64,000 nucleotides of DNA. Origin: CAVSQX01 sp963730225 (lineage in GTDB: Bacteria > Planctomycetota > Phycisphaerae > Tepidisphaerales > Tepidisphaeraceae). The stretch's first letter is position 1, and the number at the start of each line of letters is the position of its first letter. The notes beneath the pieces were generated by a model. The model made no database searches. It was not told where the DNA came from and saw only the letters and a program-made list of their open reading frames with translations. Position numbers and translations under genes: made by a program. The stretch is taken from the NCBI GenBank assembly GCA_963730225.1, contig CAVSQX010000001.1:682001-746000 (forward strand), in the 5' to 3' direction. Below, piece after piece: positions 9,269 to 16,875 of this stretch.

Positions 9269-10497
9269 TTAGATAATTTCGTGCGCGGTGTCGAAAAATC
9301 GCTTGACCAATCGCTGGGCGGCCTGGCTTTGCAGGGTTTGGGTTTGCCCGGCACGTTCAATCCAGAATTGTAATTTCGGCTCCAGGGCGGCGTCGTAGAG
9401 ATTTTCTCCGCGCTGGAAGGGGACCATTTCGTCGTCGAGTCCGTGAATCACGAGAATCGGCCGCGGCCAGAGCATTTGCACGGCCTGGGCGGGTACGAAA
9501 TTTCGCAGATCGGCTCCGACCTGAACGCTGGCCAGCGGTAAACCGATGCGCTGGATCAGCCAGCCCAACGGCTGGGGCACGAAATCGGCGCCGATGTCTT
9601 TCACCTCGGCGTCGAACGAATCGAAGGTTCCGTAAACGGCGATCAAATCGATGTTCTGGCCTTCGGGGCCGGAGTCGGCGGCGGCTTCGATCAGGGCTGC
9701 GGCTCCGGTGTTCACACCCAAACCGGCGACGCGCTGACATGCCAGGGGATGCCAGGTGCGAAGCCATCGCATCGCGCCAGAACGTCGCGTTTTTCCAAAT
9801 CGCCGAACGACGTGAATTCGCCGCCGCTTTCGCCGTGATCGCGGAAATCGAAGGTGAGCACGTTGAATCCGCCGTCGAGCAGGCGAGTCGCCAATTCGAG
9901 CGGCGCGGCTTTTCCGCCGGCCAATCCGTGGCAGAGCAGCACGGTTTTGTCGCCATCGCCGGTGGTAGCCGGAATCCACCAGCCGACGAGATGAATTCCG
10001 TCGGTGGATGAGAATTCGACGTGTTGGAACGCGCGGTGAAAGCGGGTTTGCGGATCGCCGTCGAATGTGATGTGCGGGCGATAGGTCAGCGTGGCGGCGA
10101 GGATGTAGGGCAATCCGACGCCGAACAAAACGACCGATCGCAGCAGCATGGCGGTTCCGACGCGCAGGCCGAACCACCAGCCCGCGCCGTTTCCGAGCCG
10201 CAGCCCGCGCCGGAAAACAACCCAAAGCAATCGATCGAACAACTGAAGCAGCAGCAGGAGCGAGGTGGCGAAATATGCTGCGAGAATGGCCTGTCCGGGA
10301 GAAACGCGGCCACCGACGACGGCGGCGGATACGATGGTCACCGTGGCGGCGATCAGCGATCCGCCGGTGAAGGCGAGAATCAATCGGCGCATCGGCCGGC
10401 GACGCCGGTGTCGCTGCCAATAGATGGCGCGGCCCAGCGCCGCCAGCGGAAGCAGCGGGTAAATTAGAATCACCAGCCAGTGGAGCGGTGCGGCCAT
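9269..10497 (-). CDS. Membrane-anchored alpha/beta-hydrolase-fold protein lacking catalytic Ser and His; frameshifted
   Basis: The start at 10497 (MAAPLHWLVIL) is chosen because it overlaps the upstream exporter stop as TGATG. The N-terminal 140 residues hold about four hydrophobic spans. The rest is an alpha/beta-hydrolase: VLLCHGLAGGKAAPLEL (oxyanion hole), FDFRDHGESGG, a nucleophile-elbow position, and ILVIHGLDDEMVPF with the acid Asp. The elbow reads GLGVNTGAAAL, with Asn where Ser is expected, and the catalytic His position near the C-terminus reads ERAGQTQTL, with Gln. Both substitutions predict a pseudoenzyme. The frame changes near 9770: GDLEKRDVLA is in one frame and MRWLRTWHPLACQRVAG in the next, so the apparent C-terminus of the first frame is false. 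Probably co-transcribed with the exporter. Confidence 0.75.
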
Positions 10498-12050
10498 CAC
10501 CCGGCGATTGCCTCCATCGCTTCCACCGCCCCGACAGCGTGATCCGATTTTCCTTTGCTCATCAGACAACTCACGGATAACAGCAGCATCGCCGAAGCGA
10601 GCATGGCTGCAAAGACCAGAATCAGCCCGCCGGCGATCGCGCTGCTGGCGGCTCGCAGGGCGTCGGTCGGCAAAGCGGAGCGCGCGTGCGGATCGAGCAA
10701 TGCGCTGGCCGAAACGCCGGTGGCGGAAAGTTTATCCATCTCGGTGCGGGTGAGGAAATTGAACATCGCGCCGAGCAAGCCAATGCCCACCGCGCCACCG
10801 ATGGTGCGGAAGAATTGTACGCTGCTGGTGATGACGCCGCGATTCTGCCAGGTGACGGCGTTTTGGGCGGCCAGCAGGTAGCTCATCGAGGCGGGGCCGA
10901 AGCCCAATCCGCAAAGGGCGAGAATGGCGGTGATCGACCAATTGGGCCAATTGTGGATGGCACCCAGCAGCAATCCGGTGAAGCTGATTACGACCAGGCT
11001 CGCGCCGACCAGCGCGATTTGACGGAAGCCGAATTTCACGACCATCGGAGCGGCGAGAATACCGCTCAGGGCCCAACTGAGCATGACCGGCGTCACGACG
11101 GTGGCCGCCGCCGTCGCCCCGCCGCCGCGGACGGCCTGCACGTACAGCGGCACGTAGGTGTCGAGGCTGAGAAACGCGACGCCCAGCAGCAGGCTGCCGA
11201 TCATCGACGGACCGATGGATCGCTGCCGCATCAGCCGCGGGGGCATGATTGGAGCGGGGGTTCGCAATTCGTGAAAAACGAAAAAGCTCAGCGAAATTGC
11301 GGCGATGCTCAGCAGACCGCCGCACATTCCAATGGACCATCCGCCGGGCCCGATTCCGGAAACAAGGGCCAACAGGCTCATGCAGCCCAGCGCCAGCGCG
11401 ACGGCGCCGGGGAAATCGAGATCGGTGGAATGGGGCTTCTCGTGATCGTGATATTTCCACGCCAGCACGGCCGCGGCAATGATGCCCAGCGGGAGATTTA
11501 CGAAAAAGATCGATCGCCAGCCGAATGCGTTGACCAAAAACGCGCCCAGCGCCGGCCCGGCCAGCGAAGCGGTGCCCCAGATGGCGCTGAACAATCCCTG
11601 GATTTTTGCCCGCTCGGCGAGCGTAAAAATGTCGCCGAGAATCGTCAGCACGACGGGCATGATTCCGCCGGCGCCGAGTCCCTGCATGCCGCGGTAGACG
11701 ATCAGTTGGATCATCGTGTGAGCCGAAGCCGCCAACAGCGAGCTGGCGAGGAAAAGTGCGATGGCGGTGAGAATCACGCGCTTGCGCCCCAGGGCATCGG
11801 CCAACCGTCCATAGAGCGGCATGCTGACGGTGCAGGTGAGCAGATAAATCGAGGCAACCCAGGAATAATGTTCCAGCCCGTGGAGCTCGCCGATGATTGT
11901 GGGCATGGCGGTGCTGGTGACGGTTTGTTCCATGGAGGCAAGGACCATGACCAGCATCAGCGCGGCGGTCACGTAACGGCGATCGATTTCGACGGGCGCA
12001 GCGATTTGCGGTTGCGGTTCCACAAGCAGCAAGTGATTACGAGATTCCAT
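10497..12050 (-). CDS. MFS drug/proton exporter, DHA2 (EmrB/QacA) family, 14 spans
   Basis: From the ATG at 12050 the protein has about 517 residues with the usual 14-span pattern. Diagnostic stretches are ASMEQTVTSTAMPTIIGEL in span 1, the motif A region GRLADALGRKRV, RGMQGLGAGGIMPVVLTI in span 4 (motif B) and GPALGAFLVNAFGWRSIFF in span 5 (motif C). It probably exports drugs or other toxic compounds by proton exchange across the inner membrane. The frame remains open well upstream of the chosen start, across the divergent trpB start; 12104 (MLGAS) is an alternative. The downstream hydrolase-like gene overlaps its stop by one base. Confidence 0.88.
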   Translation of the reverse strand: MESRNHLLLVEPQPQIAAPVEIDRRYVTAALMLVMVLASMEQTVTSTAMPTIIGELHGLEHYSWVASIYLLTCTVSMPLYGRLADALGRKRVILTAIALFLASSLLAASAHTMIQLIVYRGMQGLGAGGIMPVVLTILGDIFTLAERAKIQGLFSAIWGTASLAGPALGAFLVNAFGWRSIFFVNLPLGIIAAAVLAWKYHDHEKPHSTDLDFPGAVALALGCMSLLALVSGIGPGGWSIGMCGGLLSIAAISLSFFVFHELRTPAPIMPPRLMRQRSIGPSMIGSLLLGVAFLSLDTYVPLYVQAVRGGGATAAATVVTPVMLSWALSGILAAPMVVKFGFRQIALVGASLVVISFTGLLLGAIHNWPNWSITAILALCGLGFGPASMSYLLAAQNAVTWQNRGVITSSVQFFRTIGGAVGIGLLGAMFNFLTRTEMDKLSATGVSASALLDPHARSALPTDALRAASSAIAGGLILVFAAMLASAMLLLSVSCLMSKGKSDHAVGAVEAMEAIAG

Positions 12051-12110
12051 CGGCGATGTCGATGCCGGACCGCTATTGTTCGGAGCTGAAGACGCCCCTA
12101 ACATGTCGGC

Positions 12111-13312
12111 ATGAGTGTGACCGCCGCTGTTTCTCTGCCGGACGCCACAGGGCATTTCGGGCCGTACGGAGGTGTTTTCGTTCCCGAAACGCTGGTGGCC
12201 GCGCTGACGCAACTCGAGGCGGAATACGCCAAAGCGAAGGCCGATTCGGCGTTTGCCCGTGAGTTTGATTATTACCTGCGCGAATTCGTTGGCCGGCCGA
12301 GCCGATTTTATTTTGCTCGCCGACTGACGGAGAAATGGGGCGGAGCGAAGATTTATCTGAAGCGCGAAGATTTGAATCACACCGGCGCGCACAAGATCAA
12401 CAACACGATCGGGCAGGGGTTGCTGACACGGCGAATGGGCAAGAAGCGGGTGATCGCCGAAACCGGCGCGGGGCAGCACGGCGTGGCGACGGCGACGGCG
12501 GCGGCGCTGTTTGGCCTAAAGTGCGATGTTTACATGGGGTCGGAGGATATTCGGCGGCAGAATCTGAACGTGTTTCGCATGAAGTTGATGGGCGCGAACG
12601 TGGTCGAGGTGACCAGCGGCAGCAAGACGCTCAAGGACGCCACCAACGAAGCAATGCGCGACTGGATGGGCAGCGTGGCCCACACGCATTACATCATCGG
12701 CAGCGTCGTTGGCCCGCATCCGTTTCCGATGATCGTGCGGGATTTTCAGAAAATGATCGGCGAGGAAGCCCGCGCCCAGTGTTTGGAAATCGAGGGCCGG
12801 CTGCCGGATTACATCATCGCCTGCGTCGGCGGGGGCTCGAACGCAGCGGGGATTTTTGCGCCGTTTGTGAACGACAAAGATGTGAAGCTGATCGGCGTGG
12901 AAGCCGGCGGGCGCGGCACCGCGCTGGGCCAGCACGCCGCCACGCTGTGCAACGGCAAACCCGGCGTGCTGCATGGATGTCTGACGTACGTGCTACAAGA
13001 TGACGACGGGCAAACCGCCGATGTGCACTCGGCCAGCGCTGGGCTGGATTATCCGGGTGTCGGTCCGGAGCATTCATATTGGAAAGACAGCGGGCGCGTG
13101 CAGTATGCCAGCATTACCGATGAGCAGGCGCTGGAGGCGTTTGAACTGGTCGCGCAGATGGAGGGAATTCTGCCGGCGCTGGAATCGGCTCACGCATTTG
13201 CCCATGCGGCGAAGATCGCGCCGAAGTTGGCGAAGGATCAGATTGTCGTGATCAATCTGTCGGGCGCGGGGATAAGGATTGTCAGGAAGTGGCCAGATTA
13301 TTGGGGAAATGA
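12111..13312 (+). CDS. trpB: Tryptophan synthase beta chain; C-terminus frameshifted
   Basis: TrpB joins indole and L-serine to make tryptophan, with pyridoxal phosphate. Visible marks: GPYGGVFVPETL at the N-terminus, the PLP-lysine motif HTGAHKINN, AETGAGQHGVATATA, the phosphate-binding CVGGGSNAAGIF, and DYPGVGPEHS. The nominal frame runs on past the normal TrpB end into a second domain. One missing C near 13264 (GGCGC for GGCCGC) accounts for this: with it restored the sequence reads LSGRGDKDCQEVARLLGK and stops at 13310-13312, the typical TrpB ending, giving about 400 residues. The neighbour trpA is 640 bases downstream, separated by a toxin-antitoxin-like pair. Confidence 0.95.
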
Positions 13313-13361
13313 GCGGGTCCGGGTCATTACTTGCGACCGATTTTACGGGTATGATTTTGCT

Positions 13362-13574
13362 ATGAAATCGCCGGTTGTACATTCCGATCCGGAAATTCTG
13401 GGGGGAACACCCGTGTTTGTCGGCACGCGCGTTCCGCTTCAGAATCTCATCGATTATCTGGAAGGCGGACACGACATCGACGAATTCCTCGACGACTTTC
13501 CGTCGGTGAAGCGTGAGCAGGTTGTCGCCGCGCTCGAGCAGGCCAAGACGCTGCTGATAGGAACGCTTCGCTGA
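13362..13574 (+). CDS. DUF433 domain protein, probable antitoxin
   Basis: This 70-residue protein starts at ATG 13362 and is a DUF433 protein: HSDPEILGGTPVFVGTRVPL, then LIDYLEGGHDIDEFLDDFP and VKREQVVAALEQA, a small helical DNA-binding-like fold. In the raw frame it looks fused to TrpB, but the fusion is produced by a frameshift in trpB. DUF433 genes are often paired with DUF5615 genes, as here, and the pair is considered a type II toxin-antitoxin-like module in which DUF433 would be the antitoxin and autoregulator. The gap to the next gene is 15 bases. Confidence 0.85.
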   Translation: MKSPVVHSDPEILGGTPVFVGTRVPLQNLIDYLEGGHDIDEFLDDFPSVKREQVVAALEQAKTLLIGTLR

Positions 13575-13589
13575 TCGCAAGATTTCCTG

Positions 13590-13910
13590 ATGCGAATCCT
13601 GCTTGATGAATGCGTTCCGCGAAGGCTGGGAGGTCACCTTGCGGGGCATTTGGTTTCGACGGTTCCACAGATGGGTTGGAGCGGAATTCGAAACGGACGG
13701 CTGTTGCGGCTGGCGGCAAAATCATTCGACGTTTTTCTGACTGTGGATCAGAATATTGAACATCAGCAGGCAATTGCGAAGCTTGACTTGGCCATCATTG
13801 TGATCCGAGCCGGCACGAACGACATTGCAGATTTAATCCCGCTGGTCCCGGCGGTTTTGTCGGCGATTGCCGTGACGGCGAAGGGAAGCCTGCGCGTGGT
13901 GTCGGCTTGA
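13590..13910 (+). CDS. DUF5615 PIN-like protein, probable toxin
   Basis: The 106-residue protein begins MRILLDECVPRRLGGHL, the first PIN-like acidic motif, and continues with DVFLTVDQNIEHQQ (second acidic centre) and AIIVIRAGTND. This is the DUF5615/Mut7-C-like PIN fold, thought to act as a ribonuclease. It directly follows the DUF433 gene and would be its toxin partner. The two genes are inserted between trpB and trpA in the same direction, so they are probably carried on the trp transcript unless they have their own promoter. Target and activity are not shown by the sequence. Confidence 0.82.
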   Translation: MRILLDECVPRRLGGHLAGHLVSTVPQMGWSGIRNGRLLRLAAKSFDVFLTVDQNIEHQQAIAKLDLAIIVIRAGTNDIADLIPLVPAVLSAIAVTAKGSLRVVSA

Positions 13911-13952
13911 TGCGCTTTTCGGACGCCGTATCATCGCAACCCGGCTTGCCAG

Positions 13953-14777
13953 ATGGAATCCATGACGCAACTTTCACGCCAGTCCATTCGGTCCGCATTT
14001 GATTCCCTTCGTCAGCGGAAGCAAATCGCATTGATGCCCTTTGTCCCGGCGGGATATCCGAATTTGGAGGCCACCGCCGCCCTGCTGCCGGCGATTGAGG
14101 CGGGCGGGGCGAGCTTGATTGAAATTGGAATTCCGTTTTCGGACCCGATCGCGGATGGGCCGACGATTCAGGCGGCGTTCACGGATGCGCTGAAGAAAAA
14201 GCTCAAAGTCGTGGACGTGTTTCGGACGATCGCCCAGACGCGGGGAAAGATTTCGATTCCGCTGGTGGCGATGGTGAGCTACAGCATCGTCTTTCGGTAC
14301 GGACTGGAGCGATTCCTGGCGGATGCGAAAACCTCGGGGTTCGATGGTTTGATTCTGCCCGATCTGCCCCCGCCCGAGGCGCAGCTGGTTTGCCAGACGG
14401 TGCGGGCGGCGGGATTGGAGACGATTTTGCTGGTGGCTCCGAGCAGCTCGCCGCAGCGGCGGAAGGAAATCGCCGATCTGTGCAGCGGATTTGTTTATTA
14501 TCTTTCGGTCAGCGGAATCACCGGGGAGCGCGATCGGCTGCCGGCTGATTTGCCTGGGAACGTCGGGGAATTGAAACGGCTGACCGATCGGCCGGTGTGC
14601 GTGGGATTCGGCATTCACAAGGCGGAGCAGGTGGCGGAACTGGCCAAGGTCGCCGACGGGGCGATCGTCGGTTCGGCGATCGTGTCGGTCATGCGGCAAC
14701 ATCTAAATGAGGGGCCCCGCGCGATCGCGGCGGCAGTCGAAAAATACTGCCGCGAGCTTTTGCGATTGGCGCGCTGA
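13953..14777 (+). CDS. trpA: Tryptophan synthase alpha chain
   Basis: TrpA cleaves indole-3-glycerol phosphate to indole and glyceraldehyde 3-phosphate and channels indole to TrpB. The 274-residue protein has the catalytic Glu in SLIEIGIPFSDPIADGPTIQ and the catalytic Asp in the same stretch, then SIVFRYGLERF, GFDGLILPDLPPPEA, YYLSVSGITGER and the phosphate-binding GFGIHKAEQV and GAIVGSAIV. The full length is open with no frameshift. A second possible start, MTQLSRQ, lies 9 bases downstream. It completes the trpB-trpA pair interrupted by the DUF433/DUF5615 genes. Confidence 0.96.
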   Translation: MESMTQLSRQSIRSAFDSLRQRKQIALMPFVPAGYPNLEATAALLPAIEAGGASLIEIGIPFSDPIADGPTIQAAFTDALKKKLKVVDVFRTIAQTRGKISIPLVAMVSYSIVFRYGLERFLADAKTSGFDGLILPDLPPPEAQLVCQTVRAAGLETILLVAPSSSPQRRKEIADLCSGFVYYLSVSGITGERDRLPADLPGNVGELKRLTDRPVCVGFGIHKAEQVAELAKVADGAIVGSAIVSVMRQHLNEGPRAIAAAVEKYCRELLRLAR

Positions 14778-14827
14778 ACGAGGGGCCATAGACCTCGCAT
14801 CGTCGCTGTGTAGAATGCGGCAGCGCC

Positions 14828-16003
14828 ATGGCCTCGGTTTGTTTCTATTTTCAGGTTCATCAACCGTACCGGCTGCGGCGTTACAGCGTTTTCGACACGG
14901 ATCGCCATTATTTTGACGATTACAAAAACGCGGAAATCTGCCGGACAATAGCGGCGAAATGCTATCTGCCGGCGATTCAGATTCTCCAGGAAACCATCCG
15001 CAAGCACGACGGACGGTTTCGCGTCGCCTTCAGCCTCACGGGAGTGATTCTCGAACAACTGCGGAGCAATGCGCCGGAGGTGATTGAGGCGTTTCAGGAG
15101 CTCAATCGCACCGGCTGCGTCGAGTTTCTGGATGAAACGCATTCGCACTCGCTTTCGTTCCTGTATTCACGTGAGGAATTTCGCGTGCAGGTGGAACTGC
15201 ATCGGCAGTTGATCAAGGATTTGTTCAACCAGGAGCCGCGGGTTTTTCGCAACACGGAGCTGATTTACAACAACGATTTGGCTCATTTCGTCAGCCACAT
15301 GGGGTACGACGCGGTGATCACCGAAGGCGTCGACAACATTCTCGGCTACCGCAGTCCGAATTATGTTTATCGCCCGCCGCATTCCAGCCGGCTGAAACTG
15401 CTGCTGCGGAATTACCGGCTGAGCGACGACATCGCATTTCGCTTTTCCAACCGCACGTGGGAACAGTTTCCGCTGACGGCGGAAAAATTCGCCAAGTGGG
15501 TGAATCAGGTGAACGGGAACGGGTTTTTGTGCAATCTGTTCATCGACTTCGAGACGTTCGGCGAGCATCAATGGGCCGACACGGGAATTTTTGATTTTCT
15601 GCGGCATCTGCCGGATGAGATTCTGAAATACTCGGACAACAATTTCCTGACGCCCAGCCAGGTAATCGATCGGTACGATTCAGTGAGTGAAGTGGATGTG
15701 CCGCACATGATTTCGTGGGCGGACACGGAGCGCGATTTGTCGGCGTGGCTGGGAAATGCGATGCAATCCAACGCCCTGCATGAGTTGTACAAGCTGGAAG
15801 GCCCGCTGAAGGAAAAGGGAGATCAGGAGTTGCTCACCGACTGGCGTCGGCTGACCACCAGCGATCACTTCTATTACATGTGCACGAAATACTGGGCCGA
15901 CGGAGATGTGCACAAATATTTCAGCCCGTATGAAAGCCCGTACGACAGCTACATCAACTTCATGAATGTGTTGGACAATATTCAGTCGCGCCTGCGGGAA
16001 TGA
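14828..16003 (+). CDS. Glycoside hydrolase family 57 (alpha-amylase-like)
   Basis: The 391-residue protein starts with the GH57 first-strand motif (CFYFQVHQPYRLRRY) and shows the others in order: FSLTGVILEQL, VEFLDETHSHSLSFLYS, the catalytic nucleophile Glu in VFRNTELIYNND, and the acid/base Asp in FIDFETFGEHQ. GH57 enzymes act on alpha-1,4-glucans, as amylases or 4-alpha-glucanotransferases. There is no signal peptide, so it is probably cytoplasmic and may work on glycogen-like stores. It lies 50 bases after trpA in the same direction and may be read with it. The exact specificity cannot be told. Confidence 0.92.
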   Translation: MASVCFYFQVHQPYRLRRYSVFDTDRHYFDDYKNAEICRTIAAKCYLPAIQILQETIRKHDGRFRVAFSLTGVILEQLRSNAPEVIEAFQELNRTGCVEFLDETHSHSLSFLYSREEFRVQVELHRQLIKDLFNQEPRVFRNTELIYNNDLAHFVSHMGYDAVITEGVDNILGYRSPNYVYRPPHSSRLKLLLRNYRLSDDIAFRFSNRTWEQFPLTAEKFAKWVNQVNGNGFLCNLFIDFETFGEHQWADTGIFDFLRHLPDEILKYSDNNFLTPSQVIDRYDSVSEVDVPHMISWADTERDLSAWLGNAMQSNALHELYKLEGPLKEKGDQELLTDWRRLTTSDHFYYMCTKYWADGDVHKYFSPYESPYDSYINFMNVLDNIQSRLRE

Positions 16004-16008
16004 GCGGA

Positions 16009-16059
16009 TTGGCAACAAATTTTGCCAAAAAGGCAATTTTTATGTTGCCAAGCAGGCAA
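16009..16059 (+). promoter_or_regulatory. Tandem palindromic operators TTGCC-N5-GGCAA
   Basis: Two perfect palindromes, 16022-16036 and 16045-16059, share the arms TTGCC and GGCAA around five bases, with centres 23 bases apart (about two helical turns). An additional GGCAA half-site lies at 16011-16015. They sit between the GH57 stop and the start of the XRE-cupin gene at 16083. XRE regulators bind such palindromes as dimers and commonly repress their own gene, so these are likely autoregulatory sites. Confidence 0.72.
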
Positions 16060-16082
16060 CCCGTGGTTATCCTCCCGGCAAC

Positions 16083-16703
16083 ATGGATGGTGAATCAGAC
16101 ATCACGACGCAGTTGGCCGGATTGGGATTTCGCCTGCACGAATTGCGTGCGGAGCGCGGATGGACGCTGGAAGAACTGGCCGAGCGAACTGGGCTTTCCA
16201 AGCCGTTTCTTTCGAGATTGGAAGCGGGCGATCGGCAGCCGTCGATTGCGGCGGTGCTGACGTTGGCCCAGGCATTTGGGGTGGGGGTGGGCACGATGTT
16301 CGATCAGGCGCAGGCCGCTGAGCCGTGCGTCGTGATTCGCCGCGGGGCGGCCGCGGTCCGGCGAAATGATGGATTGACCTACGCGCCGCTGTCCAACACG
16401 GGTCGATTTGCCAATTTACAACCGATGAAAATCACGGTCTCCCATCGCCGCAAGGGAGACGAGCAGTACCAACACGAAGGTGAAGAATGGGTTTACGTTC
16501 TGGCGGGCCGGCTGCGTATTCTGGTGGCCGGCGCCACGTACGATCTGGAACCCGGGGATTCGGCGCATTTTGATTCGCGCCAGCCCCATCGTCTCAGCGC
16601 GCTGGATGGCCGCGACGCGGAGTTGATCCTCGTCGCCTGTCCGGTCCCCGAGACCGCTTACGAATTTCCGCGTCCCATGCGTCAGCACCGCGCGATCCGC
16701 TGA
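16083..16703 (+). CDS. XRE-family transcriptional regulator with C-terminal cupin domain
   Basis: The ATG at 16083 gives 206 residues. Residues 10-70 form an XRE/HTH_3 domain (LHELRAERGWTLEELAERTG, LSKPFLSRLEAGDRQPS). Residues 100-200 form a cupin_2 barrel (QYQHEGEEWVYVLAGRLRI, DLEPGDSAHFDSRQPHRLSA) that probably binds a small effector. This architecture is shared with PuuR-like regulators of amine and amino-acid metabolism. The downstream neighbour is an APC amino acid/amine permease, which would be a natural target. Palindromic operator candidates lie 24-60 bases upstream of the start. The frame is open further upstream, but that part would cross the operators. Confidence 0.9.
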   Translation: MDGESDITTQLAGLGFRLHELRAERGWTLEELAERTGLSKPFLSRLEAGDRQPSIAAVLTLAQAFGVGVGTMFDQAQAAEPCVVIRRGAAAVRRNDGLTYAPLSNTGRFANLQPMKITVSHRRKGDEQYQHEGEEWVYVLAGRLRILVAGATYDLEPGDSAHFDSRQPHRLSALDGRDAELILVACPVPETAYEFPRPMRQHRAIR

Positions 16704-16739
16704 ACCGCCGGAATCGCCTCTGCTGAATCTGCCGGTTTA

Positions 16740-16868
16740 ACCGCGCCGGTGGAGAAGGTTACGACCGCAACATTCTGGCTGGACAGGAAGCCTGCATGAA
16801 AGCGCTGCTTTCTCGGTGCGTTACCGAGGAGAGCGACCTCGGGCAGGCCTGCGAGGATATTTTCAGGA
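16740..16868 (+). promoter_or_regulatory. Structured leader upstream of APC permease, class unknown
   Basis: The 170 bases between the regulator and the permease fold well. A long hairpin has CGCT/AGCG (16803-16806 with 16832-16835) and CTCGGT/ACCGAG (16812-16817 with 16823-16828) around the loop GCGTT. It is closed by GCCTGC/GCAGGC (16790-16795 with 16843-16848). The same GCAGGC can pair instead with the following GCCTGC at 16847-16852 (overlapping palindrome GCAGGCCTGC), just ahead of the AGGAG ribosome-binding site at 16864-16868. This could be a translational switch. I do not recognise a known riboswitch class. Confidence 0.4.
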
Positions 16869-16875
16869 GTCTGCC

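Noticed and set aside
10686..12089. 467-codon plus-strand frame opposite the MFS exporter
   Set aside because: The translation is Gln/Arg/His-rich without a domain, while the opposite strand carries clear exporter motifs.
12111..13574. Apparent TrpB-DUF433 fusion protein
   Set aside because: Adding one C near 13264 restores the normal TrpB end (SGRGDKDCQEVARLLGK then stop at 13312), and DUF433 has its own ATG at 13362. The fusion is produced by the indel.
16740..16868. Cobalamin riboswitch upstream of the permease
   Set aside because: ACAGGAAGCCTGC recalls a B12 box, but the upstream conserved core of that riboswitch could not be found and the spacing is wrong.
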